Positions 56,241-63,688 of a stretch of DNA of 64,000 nt are shown here, one piece after another (within the stretch, counting starts at the first letter, position 1; the number at the start of each line of letters is the position of its first letter). Origin of the DNA: DASZFV01 sp035549075. Lineage in GTDB: Bacteria > Myxococcota_A > Polyangia > Fen-1088. The stretch lies in contig DASZRT010000064.1 in assembly GCA_035549075.1 (NCBI GenBank), forward strand, positions 1 to 64,000, written 5' to 3'. The position numbers were made by a program, and so were the translations under genes. The notes below the pieces were generated by a model. The model saw nothing but the letters and a program-made list of their open reading frames with translations. It made no database searches and had not been told where the DNA came from.

Positions 56241-56495
56241 TCACTTGGCCGGCGGAACGATCTTCCCGCCCTTCGCGAGGCAGTTCTCCTTCGACGTCTT
56301 GGTGTGGCCCTGGCCTTTGCAGCCGTTCTGACCGGCGCACGCGTGGCCGACGCCGTGGCACGAGCCCTGGCCCTTGCACGAGTTGATGCCGTCGCAGACG
56401 ACCTCCTCACCCGCCTTCGCCGACGCGACCGTCGAAGCGCCCATCGCGAACAGGCCGGCGACGCCGGCGACGATCATGGCTCCCTTGATGCTCAT
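56241..56495 (-). CDS. bufA: bufferin-type Cys-rich RiPP precursor
   Basis: The ATG at 56495 gives 84 residues. It has a signal peptide (AMIVAGVAGLFAMGASTVAS). The mature peptide has six cysteines in near-repeats: VVCDGINSCKGQGSCHG, GHACAGQNGCKGQGH and ENCLAKGG. These CKGxG repeats match periplasmic bufferin precursors of the BufA2-like group, modified by the DUF692 enzyme and able to bind copper. The assignment to a particular BufA class is uncertain. It is the first gene of the operon, and an ECF-type promoter lies 66 bases upstream. Confidence 0.85.
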   Translation of the reverse strand: MSIKGAMIVAGVAGLFAMGASTVASAKAGEEVVCDGINSCKGQGSCHGVGHACAGQNGCKGQGHTKTSKENCLAKGGKIVPPAK

Positions 56496-56561
56496 TTCAT
56501 TTCTCCTTGTCGTTTCGTTTCTCGCGAGCCGCGACCGAGCGGCCCGTCGTTTGTCACGCCT

Positions 56562-56589
56562 CCTACGAAGGGTGTTCGCGGCAGTTACA
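56562..56589 (-). promoter_or_regulatory. ECF-type promoter for the bufferin operon
   Basis: On the minus strand TGTAAC (56584-56589) and CGTAGG (56562-56567) are 16 bases apart. It is back to back with the promoter at 56613, with -35 elements 23 bases apart. Confidence 0.72.
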
Positions 56590-56612
56590 AGCGATTCGAT
56601 CGAAGCGCGCTT

Positions 56613-56640
56613 TGTAACTGCGACCTCCCCGCCGCGTAAG
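56613..56640 (+). promoter_or_regulatory. ECF-type promoter for the HbpS-cupin operon
   Basis: TGTAAC (56613-56618), 16-base spacer, CGTAAG (56635-56640). The first ATG is at 56691. Confidence 0.7.
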
Positions 56641-56690
56641 GACGTCGGAGTCGCTCGTCGAGCGAACAACGTTCAAAGAGAGGAGTCGTC

Positions 56691-57554
56691 ATGAAGCTCA
56701 ACCGAAGGAAGCTGTGGGTCGCGTCGATCGGCGCGGGCCTCGCCTGGTCACGCGTCGTGCATGGAGAGCCCGCCGTCACGACGCACAAGGCGCTCACCCT
56801 CGACGGCGCGCGCGATCTCGTCGCGGCCGCCGAGAAGATCGCGCGCGCGCGCCACACGACGGGCGCCGTCGCCGTCGTCGACGAGGGCGGCAACCTCGTC
56901 GCGCTCGATCGCCTCGACGGCACGTTCGCCGCCGCGGCCGCGATCGCCACCGGCAAGGCGCGAACGGCGGCCATGTTCAAGAAGCCGACGCGCTTCTTCG
57001 AAGACGTCATCGCCAAGGGCCGCACCGCGATGACGGCGCTGCCCGACTTCACGCCGCTCGGCGGCGGCCTCCCGCTGGTCGTCGACGGTCAGGTCGTGGG
57101 CGCCGTCGGCGTCAGCGGCGCCGCGACCGCGAAGGAAGACGAAGAGCTCGCCGCGATCGCCGCGGCCGCGTTGCCGACCGCGTCACCGACCGCCGAGGTG
57201 CGCCTCATCGATCGAGGCCGCGTCGCCGCCGCCTTCAAGAAGGGCGAGCCCCTCGTCGAGACGGGCGACTACAAGGTCCACGCGAGCCACCGCGACGGTT
57301 CGGGCAAGTCGGAGGTCCACACCGAGGACACCGACATCCTCTATGTCCTCTCGGGCTCGGCCACGCTCGTCACGGGCGGGCAGATGATCGATCCCGTCAC
57401 CGTCGAAGCGGGCGAGATCCGCGGCGCCGGCATTCGCGGCGGCGATCGCCGCCAGCTCGCGGCTGGCGACGTCGTCATCGTCCCCAAGGGCACGCCGCAC
57501 TGGTTCGAGAAGGTGCCGGGCCCCATCGACTACTACGCCGTCAAGGTCCACTAG
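56691..57554 (+). CDS. HbpS/GlcG-like heme-binding domain fused to a cupin
   Basis: The 287-residue product has a signal peptide (about 1-25, ending VVHGE). The GlcG/HbpS-like domain spans about 30-160: LTLDGARDLVAAAEKIARAR, VAVVDEGGNLVALDRLDGTF, TGKARTAAMFKKPT and LGGGLPLVVDGQVVGAVGVS. A cupin barrel follows at about 200-287 (HTEDTDILYVLSGSATLVTG, AAGDVVIVPKGTPHWFEKVP). HbpS proteins bind haem and can act as redox sensors; the cupin may hold a metal. An exported fusion of the two is uncommon. It leads a four-gene operon. Confidence 0.85.
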   Translation: MKLNRRKLWVASIGAGLAWSRVVHGEPAVTTHKALTLDGARDLVAAAEKIARARHTTGAVAVVDEGGNLVALDRLDGTFAAAAAIATGKARTAAMFKKPTRFFEDVIAKGRTAMTALPDFTPLGGGLPLVVDGQVVGAVGVSGAATAKEDEELAAIAAAALPTASPTAEVRLIDRGRVAAAFKKGEPLVETGDYKVHASHRDGSGKSEVHTEDTDILYVLSGSATLVTGGQMIDPVTVEAGEIRGAGIRGGDRRQLAAGDVVIVPKGTPHWFEKVPGPIDYYAVKVH

Positions 57555-57562
57555 GAGCTCCC

Positions 57563-59191
57563 ATGTCGCCGTCGATCGTCGTCCTCGCGACCACCCTCCT
57601 CGCCCACGCCGGGGCGCCCGTGCGGGCGCCCGCGACGCCGCCGCTCGGGCGTCCCGACGCGATCGTCGACCTCGCGACGCCCGCGGGCGCCGCGCTCGTG
57701 GGCGCGACCTGGCGCTATCACGACGCCGAGCTCGTCACGATCGACGGCCGCGCGCCCGGCCCCGATCTCAAGCCGAGCGGCGCGCGGTTGCGCACGCGCG
57801 ACGTCGCTCCGCACGCCGAGGTCGCCGGCTTCGACGACGCGCGCTGGCCCGCGATCGACCTCGCGGCCTCGCCCGGCGCGTTGCCGCCGCTCGAAGGCCG
57901 GCGCGGGACCGGCCGCGTGTCCTTCGCCTGGTACCGCGTGAAGGTGACGGTGCCGCCGCGCTTCGCCGAGCTCGACGCGACGGGCGCGACGATCGCGCTC
58001 GAGACGGTCCTCGACGACTACGCCGAGGTTTGGGTCGACGGCCAGCTGCCGATCGCGCTCGGTCAGCCGGGCGGCAACGTCGTCGCCGGCTTCGGCGCGC
58101 CCAACCGCGTGATCCTCACGCGCGACGCGCGCCCCGGCCAGACGTTCGAGGTCGCGATCTTCGCGATGAACGGGCCTGTCTCGGCGAGCCCGAAGAACTT
58201 CATCTGGGTGAAGTCGGCGACGCTCGACGTCTACCGCCGCCCCGCCGTGGGCGTGCCCGACGAGGGCGCGTCTATCGAGCGCCGCTCGCCCGCGCTCGAC
58301 GCGCTCGTGCCGCGCGGCGCGCGCGTCGAGAAGCTCGCCGACGGGTTCCTCTTCACCGAAGGTCCCGTGTGGCACCCCGACGGCTACCTGCTGTTCTCGG
58401 ATCCCAACGCCAACGTGATCTACCGCTGGACGCCCGACGGCTCGCTCTCGGTCTTCCGCACGAAGAGCGGCTACCGCGCGCTCGACGTCGGCGCCTACGG
58501 ACAGCCAGGGTCGAACGGGCTCGCGCTCGATCCGCAGGGCCGCCTCACGATCGACGAGCACGGGAACCGGCGCGTGACGCGCGTCGAGAAGAACGGCGTC
58601 CTCACGGTCCTGGCCGATCGCTACGACGAGCGCCGCCTCAACAGCCCGAACGATCTCGTCTACCGCTCCGACGGCGCGCTTTACTTCACCGACCCGCCGT
58701 TCGGGCTGCCTCAGTTCTTCGACGATCCTCGAAAAGAGCTGCCGTACAGCGGCGTCTACTGCGTCACGAACGGACAGGTGAAGCTGGTCGCCAAGGAGCT
58801 GTCGGGCCCCAACGGCCTCGCCTTCTCGCCCGACGAGCGCTACCTCTACGTCGACAACTGGGACCTCGCGCGCAAGGTCATCCTTCGCTACGAGGTCTCG
58901 CCCGACGGCTCGCTCCACGACCCGTTCGTCTTCGCCGACCTCACGGCCGTCCGCGGCGAACAAGCCTTCGACGGCCTCAAGGTCGACGAGCGCGGCGACG
59001 TCTACGCGGCGGGGCCCGGCGGCTTGCTCGTGTTCTCGCCGCGCGGCGAGCACCTCGGCACGATCCGCCTCTCCGAGCAGCCGGCGAACTTCGCGTGGGG
59101 CGACGCCGATCGCCGCACGCTCTACGTGACGGCGCGGACCGGCCTCTACCGCGTGCGCCTCTCGGTCGCGGGCGCGGGGGTGCGGCCATGA
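57563..59191 (+). CDS. SMP-30/gluconolactonase-type protein with N-terminal beta domain
   Basis: The ATG at 57563 gives 542 residues with a weak signal peptide. The N-terminal ~220 residues resemble a galactose-binding-like sandwich (FAWYRVKVTVPPRF, YAEVWVDGQLPIALGQPGG). The C-terminal ~300 residues form a six-bladed SMP-30 propeller: FTEGPVWHPDGYLLFSDPNA (Glu metal ligand), NGLALDPQGRL, LNSPNDLVYRSDGALYFTDP (Asn/Asp ligands), SGPNGLAFSPDERYLYV and DGLKVDERGDVYAAGPGG. It probably hydrolyses a sugar lactone in the periplasm. It overlaps the NDH-2 gene (ATGA). Confidence 0.88.
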   Translation: MSPSIVVLATTLLAHAGAPVRAPATPPLGRPDAIVDLATPAGAALVGATWRYHDAELVTIDGRAPGPDLKPSGARLRTRDVAPHAEVAGFDDARWPAIDLAASPGALPPLEGRRGTGRVSFAWYRVKVTVPPRFAELDATGATIALETVLDDYAEVWVDGQLPIALGQPGGNVVAGFGAPNRVILTRDARPGQTFEVAIFAMNGPVSASPKNFIWVKSATLDVYRRPAVGVPDEGASIERRSPALDALVPRGARVEKLADGFLFTEGPVWHPDGYLLFSDPNANVIYRWTPDGSLSVFRTKSGYRALDVGAYGQPGSNGLALDPQGRLTIDEHGNRRVTRVEKNGVLTVLADRYDERRLNSPNDLVYRSDGALYFTDPPFGLPQFFDDPRKELPYSGVYCVTNGQVKLVAKELSGPNGLAFSPDERYLYVDNWDLARKVILRYEVSPDGSLHDPFVFADLTAVRGEQAFDGLKVDERGDVYAAGPGGLLVFSPRGEHLGTIRLSEQPANFAWGDADRRTLYVTARTGLYRVRLSVAGAGVRP

Positions 59192-60840
59192 GCGCGGCGG
59201 CTTCATTGGCGACGCGCGGCAAGAAGCGCGTCGTCATCGTCGGCGGCGGCTTCGCGGGGGCCTACGCGGCGCGCGCGCTCGAGCGCCAGCTGCGCGGGCG
59301 CGACGACGTCGAGATCCTGCTCTTCTGCCGCGAGAACTACACCGTCTTCCAGCCGATGCTGCCCGAGGTGATCTCGGGGACCATCGGGCTCACCGACGTC
59401 GTGAGCCCGCTGCGACGGCTGCTCCTCCGCACCCACGTCCACGTGCGCGAGGTCGAGTCGATCGATCTCGTGAACAAGACGGTGAGCCTCTCGGCCGGCT
59501 TCAAGCCGCACGCCCACGTCGAGCCCTACGACCACCTGGTGCTCGCGCCCGGCACGGTGACCGACTTCCGCGGCTTGCCGGGGATGCCCGAGCACGCGCT
59601 GCCCTTCAAGAACCTCGCCGACGCGCTCACGCTCCGCAGCCGCGTCATCCGCGCCCTCGAGGAGGCCGACGTCGAGGGCGACGACTCCGAGCTGCGGCGG
59701 CAGCTGCTGACCTTCGTCGTCGCGGGCGGCGGGTTCTCGGGCGTCGAGGTCGTCGCCGAGCTGAACGACTTCGTGAGGCACGTCGCGAAGCTCTACCGGC
59801 GCGTGGACCCGCGCGAGATCCGCGTCGTGCTCGTCCACGCGCAGGACCGCATCCTGCCGGAGATGAAGCCGAAGCTGGGCCTCTTCGCGCAGAAGATCCT
59901 GCGGCGGCGCGGCGTCGAGCTGCTGCTCAGCCACCGCCTCAAGGCGGCGACGGGCGAATCAGCCGTGTTGCTCGGCCCCGACGGCGCGGCGGTCACGATC
60001 CCGACGAAGACGCTCGTGTCGACGATCCCGGCGTCCCCGCACCCGCTCGTCGACGCGCTCGCGCTGCCGAAGACGAAGAACGGCCGGCTCGACGTCGACG
60101 GGACCCTGCGCGTCAAGGGACGCGACGACGTGTGGGCCCTCGGCGACTGCGCGAGCGTGCCCTCCGGGCGCGCGCCGGACGCGCCGCCCTGCCCGCCCAC
60201 GGCCCAGCACGCGACGAGGCAAGCGGCGCTGCTCGCGAAGAACGTCGCGGCCGCGCTCGGCGGCCGACCGCTGGCGACCCTCGACTTCAAAGGCCTCGGC
60301 AAGATGGGCTCGCTCGGCCGGCGCAACGCCGTCGCCGAGATCTTCGGCCTCAGCATCTCGGGCTTCGTCGCCTGGTTCCTATGGCGGACGATCTACCTCG
60401 CGAAGATGCCGGGCTGGGGCCGGCGCCTCAAGGTCGCGACGTCGTGGACGCTCGATCTCTTCCTGCAACCCGAGCTGGTCGAGCTTCGCCTCGGCGGCGC
60501 GCAAGGCGCGATGCACGAGCACTTCGAGCCCGGGCAGCTCGTCTTCAGCGAGGGCGAGCTCGGCGATCGTGTCTACATCCTGCTGTCGGGGCGCGCCGAG
60601 GTCGTGCGCCGGCCCGCGAACGGCGTCGAGCAGCTGCTGGCGACGCTCGGGCCGGGCGAGTTCTTCGGTGAGATGGCGCTGCTCGACAGCGCGCCGCGAA
60701 ACGCGACCGTGCGCTGCCTCGAGGCGATGACCGTGCTGAGCATCCCCAAGCGCGAGTTCGGGCTGCTGGCCGCCAACGTGCCCGGCCTGCGCGCGAGCTT
60801 CGAGCTCGTCACGGCCCGCCGCCTGAGGGCCGCGCCATGA
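59188..60840 (+). CDS. NDH-2-like flavoprotein with C-terminal cyclic-nucleotide-binding domain
   Basis: The 550-residue protein has two dinucleotide folds (VVIVGGGFAGAYAARALERQ; LTFVVAGGGFSGVEVVAELN). It has the FAD/quinone region VWALGDCASVPSG and an NDH-2 C-terminal membrane segment (MGSLGRRNAVAEIFGLSISG, FVAWFLWRTIYLAKMPGWGR). At about 440-545 it adds a CNB fold: GQLVFSEGELGDRVYILLSG, GPGEFFGEMALLDSAPRNAT. NDH-2 passes electrons from NADH to quinone without pumping. A cyclic-nucleotide or ligand-gated tail is unusual and could regulate activity. Confidence 0.9.
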   Translation: MSAAASLATRGKKRVVIVGGGFAGAYAARALERQLRGRDDVEILLFCRENYTVFQPMLPEVISGTIGLTDVVSPLRRLLLRTHVHVREVESIDLVNKTVSLSAGFKPHAHVEPYDHLVLAPGTVTDFRGLPGMPEHALPFKNLADALTLRSRVIRALEEADVEGDDSELRRQLLTFVVAGGGFSGVEVVAELNDFVRHVAKLYRRVDPREIRVVLVHAQDRILPEMKPKLGLFAQKILRRRGVELLLSHRLKAATGESAVLLGPDGAAVTIPTKTLVSTIPASPHPLVDALALPKTKNGRLDVDGTLRVKGRDDVWALGDCASVPSGRAPDAPPCPPTAQHATRQAALLAKNVAAALGGRPLATLDFKGLGKMGSLGRRNAVAEIFGLSISGFVAWFLWRTIYLAKMPGWGRRLKVATSWTLDLFLQPELVELRLGGAQGAMHEHFEPGQLVFSEGELGDRVYILLSGRAEVVRRPANGVEQLLATLGPGEFFGEMALLDSAPRNATVRCLEAMTVLSIPKREFGLLAANVPGLRASFELVTARRLRAAP

Positions 60841-61862
60841 GGCGCCCCGGATTGGGCGCGCTCGTGCTGCTCATCGCGTTCGCCGTGGCGCTGGCCGCGG
60901 CGACGGCGGGCGCTGCGCCTCCGTCTCCGTCGGTCTCGGCCGTGGGCGCCGTCGGCGTCACCGTCGGTGATCTCGAACGTTCGATCGCCTTTTACCGCGA
61001 CGTGCTCGGGTTCCGCGTCGCCTCGCGCGAGGAGCTCGCGGGCCCGGCCGTCGAACGGCTCGAGGGCGTCTTCGGCGCGCGCGTGCGCAGCGCGCGCCTC
61101 GAGCTCGGCGGCGAGGCGCTCGTGCTGTCGCAGTACGTTGCGCCGCGCGGCCGGCCGATCCCCACCGACACGCGCAGCAACGACCGCGCCTTCCAGCACG
61201 TCGCGATCGTCGTCTCCGACATGGAGCGCGCCTACGCGCGGCTCCACGCGCACGGCGTCGCCTACGTGTCGTCGGAGCCGCAGACGCTGCCGGCGTGGAA
61301 CCCCAACGCGGGCGGCATCAAGGCGTTCTACTTCTCCGATCCGGACGGCCACACGCTGGAGATCATCTGGTTCCCGGCGGGCAAGGGCGATCCCCGCTGG
61401 CAGCGCAAGACCTCGGCGCTCTTCCTCGGCATCGACCACACCGCGCTCGGCGTCGGCGACACCGACCGCAGCCTGCGGTTCTACCGCGACGCCCTCGGCC
61501 TGCGCGTCGCGGGCACGAGCGAGAACTACGGCCCCGAGCAGGAGCACCTCAACGCCGTCTTCGGCGCGCGGCTGCGCATCACGGGCCTGCGCGCGGCCTC
61601 GGGCCCGGGCGTCGAGCTGCTCGAGTACCTGAGCCCGCGCGACGGTCGTCCGGCACCGCCCGACCTCCACGCGAACGATCTGCAGCACTGGCAGACCGTG
61701 CTGTCGGCCGACGACGTCGCCGCGGCCTCGGCGCGCGCTCTCGGCGCAGGCGGCGCTGCCGTGTCGCCGGACGTCGTCGAGCTCGACGACCCGGCCTTCG
61801 CGTTCCACCGCGGCCGCCTCGTGCGCGATCCCGACGGCCACGGCCTCGTCGTCGCGCGCTGA
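60837..61862 (+). CDS. exported double-VOC (glyoxalase-fold) protein
   Basis: The 341-residue product has a signal peptide (ALVLLIAFAVALAAATAGAA). Two VOC modules follow: GAVGVTVGDLERSIAFYRDV...KAFYFSDPDGHTLEIIWFP, and IDHTALGVGDTDRSLRFYRD...LVRDPDGHGLVVAR. The paired beta-alpha-beta-beta-beta folds usually form a metal-dependent lyase or dioxygenase pocket. It overlaps the NDH-2 stop (ATGA) and ends the operon. The substrate is unknown. Confidence 0.88.
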   Translation: MRRPGLGALVLLIAFAVALAAATAGAAPPSPSVSAVGAVGVTVGDLERSIAFYRDVLGFRVASREELAGPAVERLEGVFGARVRSARLELGGEALVLSQYVAPRGRPIPTDTRSNDRAFQHVAIVVSDMERAYARLHAHGVAYVSSEPQTLPAWNPNAGGIKAFYFSDPDGHTLEIIWFPAGKGDPRWQRKTSALFLGIDHTALGVGDTDRSLRFYRDALGLRVAGTSENYGPEQEHLNAVFGARLRITGLRAASGPGVELLEYLSPRDGRPAPPDLHANDLQHWQTVLSADDVAAASARALGAGGAAVSPDVVELDDPAFAFHRGRLVRDPDGHGLVVAR

Positions 61863-61864
61863 GC

Positions 61865-61892
61865 TGTAACCCGCCCTCGACCTCGACGTAGC
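61865..61892 (+). promoter_or_regulatory. ECF-type promoter for the GMC oxidoreductase gene
   Basis: TGTAAC (61865-61870), 16-base spacer, CGTAGC (61887-61892). The ATG is at 61913, behind a GGGAGA ribosome-binding site. Confidence 0.68.
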
Positions 61893-61912
61893 AGCGACAC
61901 GGGAGACAAGAC

Positions 61913-63517
61913 ATGTCCGCACAAACGACCTACGACGTGATCATCATCGGCAGCGGCGCGGGCGGCGGGACGCTCGCCTACGCGCTCGCCGCCTCGGGCA
62001 AGCGCATCCTCTTGCTGGAGCGCGGGGAACGCGTGCCGCGCGAGAAGGAGAACTGGAGCTCCGAGGCCGTGAACCTCCAGGCCCGCTACCACACGCGCGA
62101 CATCTGGAAGGACAAGGCGGGCAAGCCTCTGCACCCGCACACGAATTACTACGTGGGTGGAAACACGAAGTTCTACGGCGCGGCGCTGTTCCGGTTGCGC
62201 AAGGAAGACTTCGGCGAGCTCAAGCACGCGGGGGGCATTTCACCGGCGTGGCCCATCACGTACGACGAGCTCGAGCCGTACTACACGCGCGCCGAGCGTC
62301 TCTACGCCGTGCACGGCGAGCGCGGCGTCGATCCGACCGAGCCGCCCGCGAACGCGCCCTACCCGTTCCCCGCCGTGAGCCACGAGCCGCGCCTGCAGCA
62401 GCTACACGACGATCTCGCGGGCCTGGGCTACAAGCCGTTCCACGTCCCGCTCGGCATCAAGCTCGACGAGGGGCGCCCCGAAAAGAGCGCCTGCATCCGC
62501 TGCGACACCTGCGACGGGTTCGCCTGCCTCGTGCACGCGAAGTCCGACGCCGAGACGTGCGCGGTCGACCCGGCGCTGGCGCACCCCAACGTCGAGCTCG
62601 TGACCGGCGCCTACGTAGCGCGCCTCGAGACGAGCGCGTCGGGGCGCGAGGTCACGGGCGTCGTCGTCGAGCGCGCCGGCCAGACCGAGCGCTACACCGG
62701 CCAGCTGGTCGTCGTGTCGGCGGGCGCGATCAACTCGGCGGCGCTGCTGCTGCGCTCGGCGAGCGAGAAGCACCCGAACGGGCTCGCCAACCGCTCGGAC
62801 GTCGTCGGGCGCCACTACATGGGGCACACCAACTCCGTGATGATGGCGCTGTCGCGCTGCCCGAACCCGACGGTGTTTCAGAAGACGCTCGCGCTCAACG
62901 ACTTCTACTTCGGCACCGAGGACTGGCCCTTCCCGATGGGTCACATCTCGTTCGTGGGCAAGCTCGATCTCCACGCGCTCAAGGCGGGCGCGCCGCCCAT
63001 CGCGCCCGGCTGGACGCTGGACCTCATGGCGAAGCACTCGCTCGACTTCTGGCTCACGTCCGAGGATCTCCCCGATCCCGACAACCGCGTGACGCTCGAT
63101 CGCGACGGGCGCATCGTGTTGTCGTACACGCCCAACAACCTCGAAGGGCACGAGCGCCTTCACGCCGTGCTCAAGCAACTCCTCGCGCAGCGCTCGTGCC
63201 CCATCCACGGCAAGTCCTGCCATCAGGGCCTGTTCTCGCGCAGCCTGTTCCTCGGCGAGCGGATCCCGCTGGCGGGCGTCGCGCATCAGAATGGCACAAT
63301 CCGGTTCGGGCGCGATCCGAAGACATCGGCGCTCGATCCGTTTTGCCGCGCGCACGAGGTCGACAACCTCTACGTCGTCGACGGCAGCTTCTTCCCGTCG
63401 AGCGCGGCCGTGAACCCGGCGCTCACGATCATGGCCAACGCCCTGCGCGTCGGAGATCACCTGCTGGACCGCCTCGGCGTGTCGCGCGGCGAAACGGCGA
63501 GGGACCGTCGTGTCTGA
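61913..63517 (+). CDS. GMC-family FAD oxidoreductase
   Basis: The 534-residue protein has the GMC cofactor fold YDVIIIGSGAGGGTLAYALA and ILLLERGERVPREKENW. YYVGGNTKFYGAALFRLRKE is the second GMC signature, and NLYVVDGSFFPSSAAVNPAL with LTIMANALRVGDHL carries the C-terminal FAD/active-site region. A Cys-rich stretch (ACIRCDTCDGFACLVHA) suggests a bound metal or redox disulfide, as seen in some sugar or sterol dehydrogenases. No signal peptide is visible. It oxidises an alcohol or sugar; electron acceptor unknown. Confidence 0.9.
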   Translation: MSAQTTYDVIIIGSGAGGGTLAYALAASGKRILLLERGERVPREKENWSSEAVNLQARYHTRDIWKDKAGKPLHPHTNYYVGGNTKFYGAALFRLRKEDFGELKHAGGISPAWPITYDELEPYYTRAERLYAVHGERGVDPTEPPANAPYPFPAVSHEPRLQQLHDDLAGLGYKPFHVPLGIKLDEGRPEKSACIRCDTCDGFACLVHAKSDAETCAVDPALAHPNVELVTGAYVARLETSASGREVTGVVVERAGQTERYTGQLVVVSAGAINSAALLLRSASEKHPNGLANRSDVVGRHYMGHTNSVMMALSRCPNPTVFQKTLALNDFYFGTEDWPFPMGHISFVGKLDLHALKAGAPPIAPGWTLDLMAKHSLDFWLTSEDLPDPDNRVTLDRDGRIVLSYTPNNLEGHERLHAVLKQLLAQRSCPIHGKSCHQGLFSRSLFLGERIPLAGVAHQNGTIRFGRDPKTSALDPFCRAHEVDNLYVVDGSFFPSSAAVNPALTIMANALRVGDHLLDRLGVSRGETARDRRV

Positions 63518-63520
63518 CCC

Positions 63521-63590
63521 GCGCCGCGCCCACCGCCGTGGGTGCCCACCATACTCGGTGGGATCCCAACACGCGCGGTGGGCGCGCCGC
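63521..63590 (+). other. imperfect long hairpin after the GMC gene
   Basis: GCGCCGCGCCCACCGC (63521-63536) pairs with GCGGTGGGCGCGCCGC (63575-63590) at 15 of 16 positions, and a smaller GTGGG/CCCAC dyad lies inside. There is no T tract. It may stabilise the GMC mRNA or act in termination. Confidence 0.45.
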
Positions 63591-63688
63591 GAGGCCGCAA
63601 GACGACACGAAAGAAAAGGCCGCGTCCCGCGCGGACCACGAAGCACCGAGAGCCTCGGCCCGGTCCTTGCTGAAGCTCTCGTTGCGTC

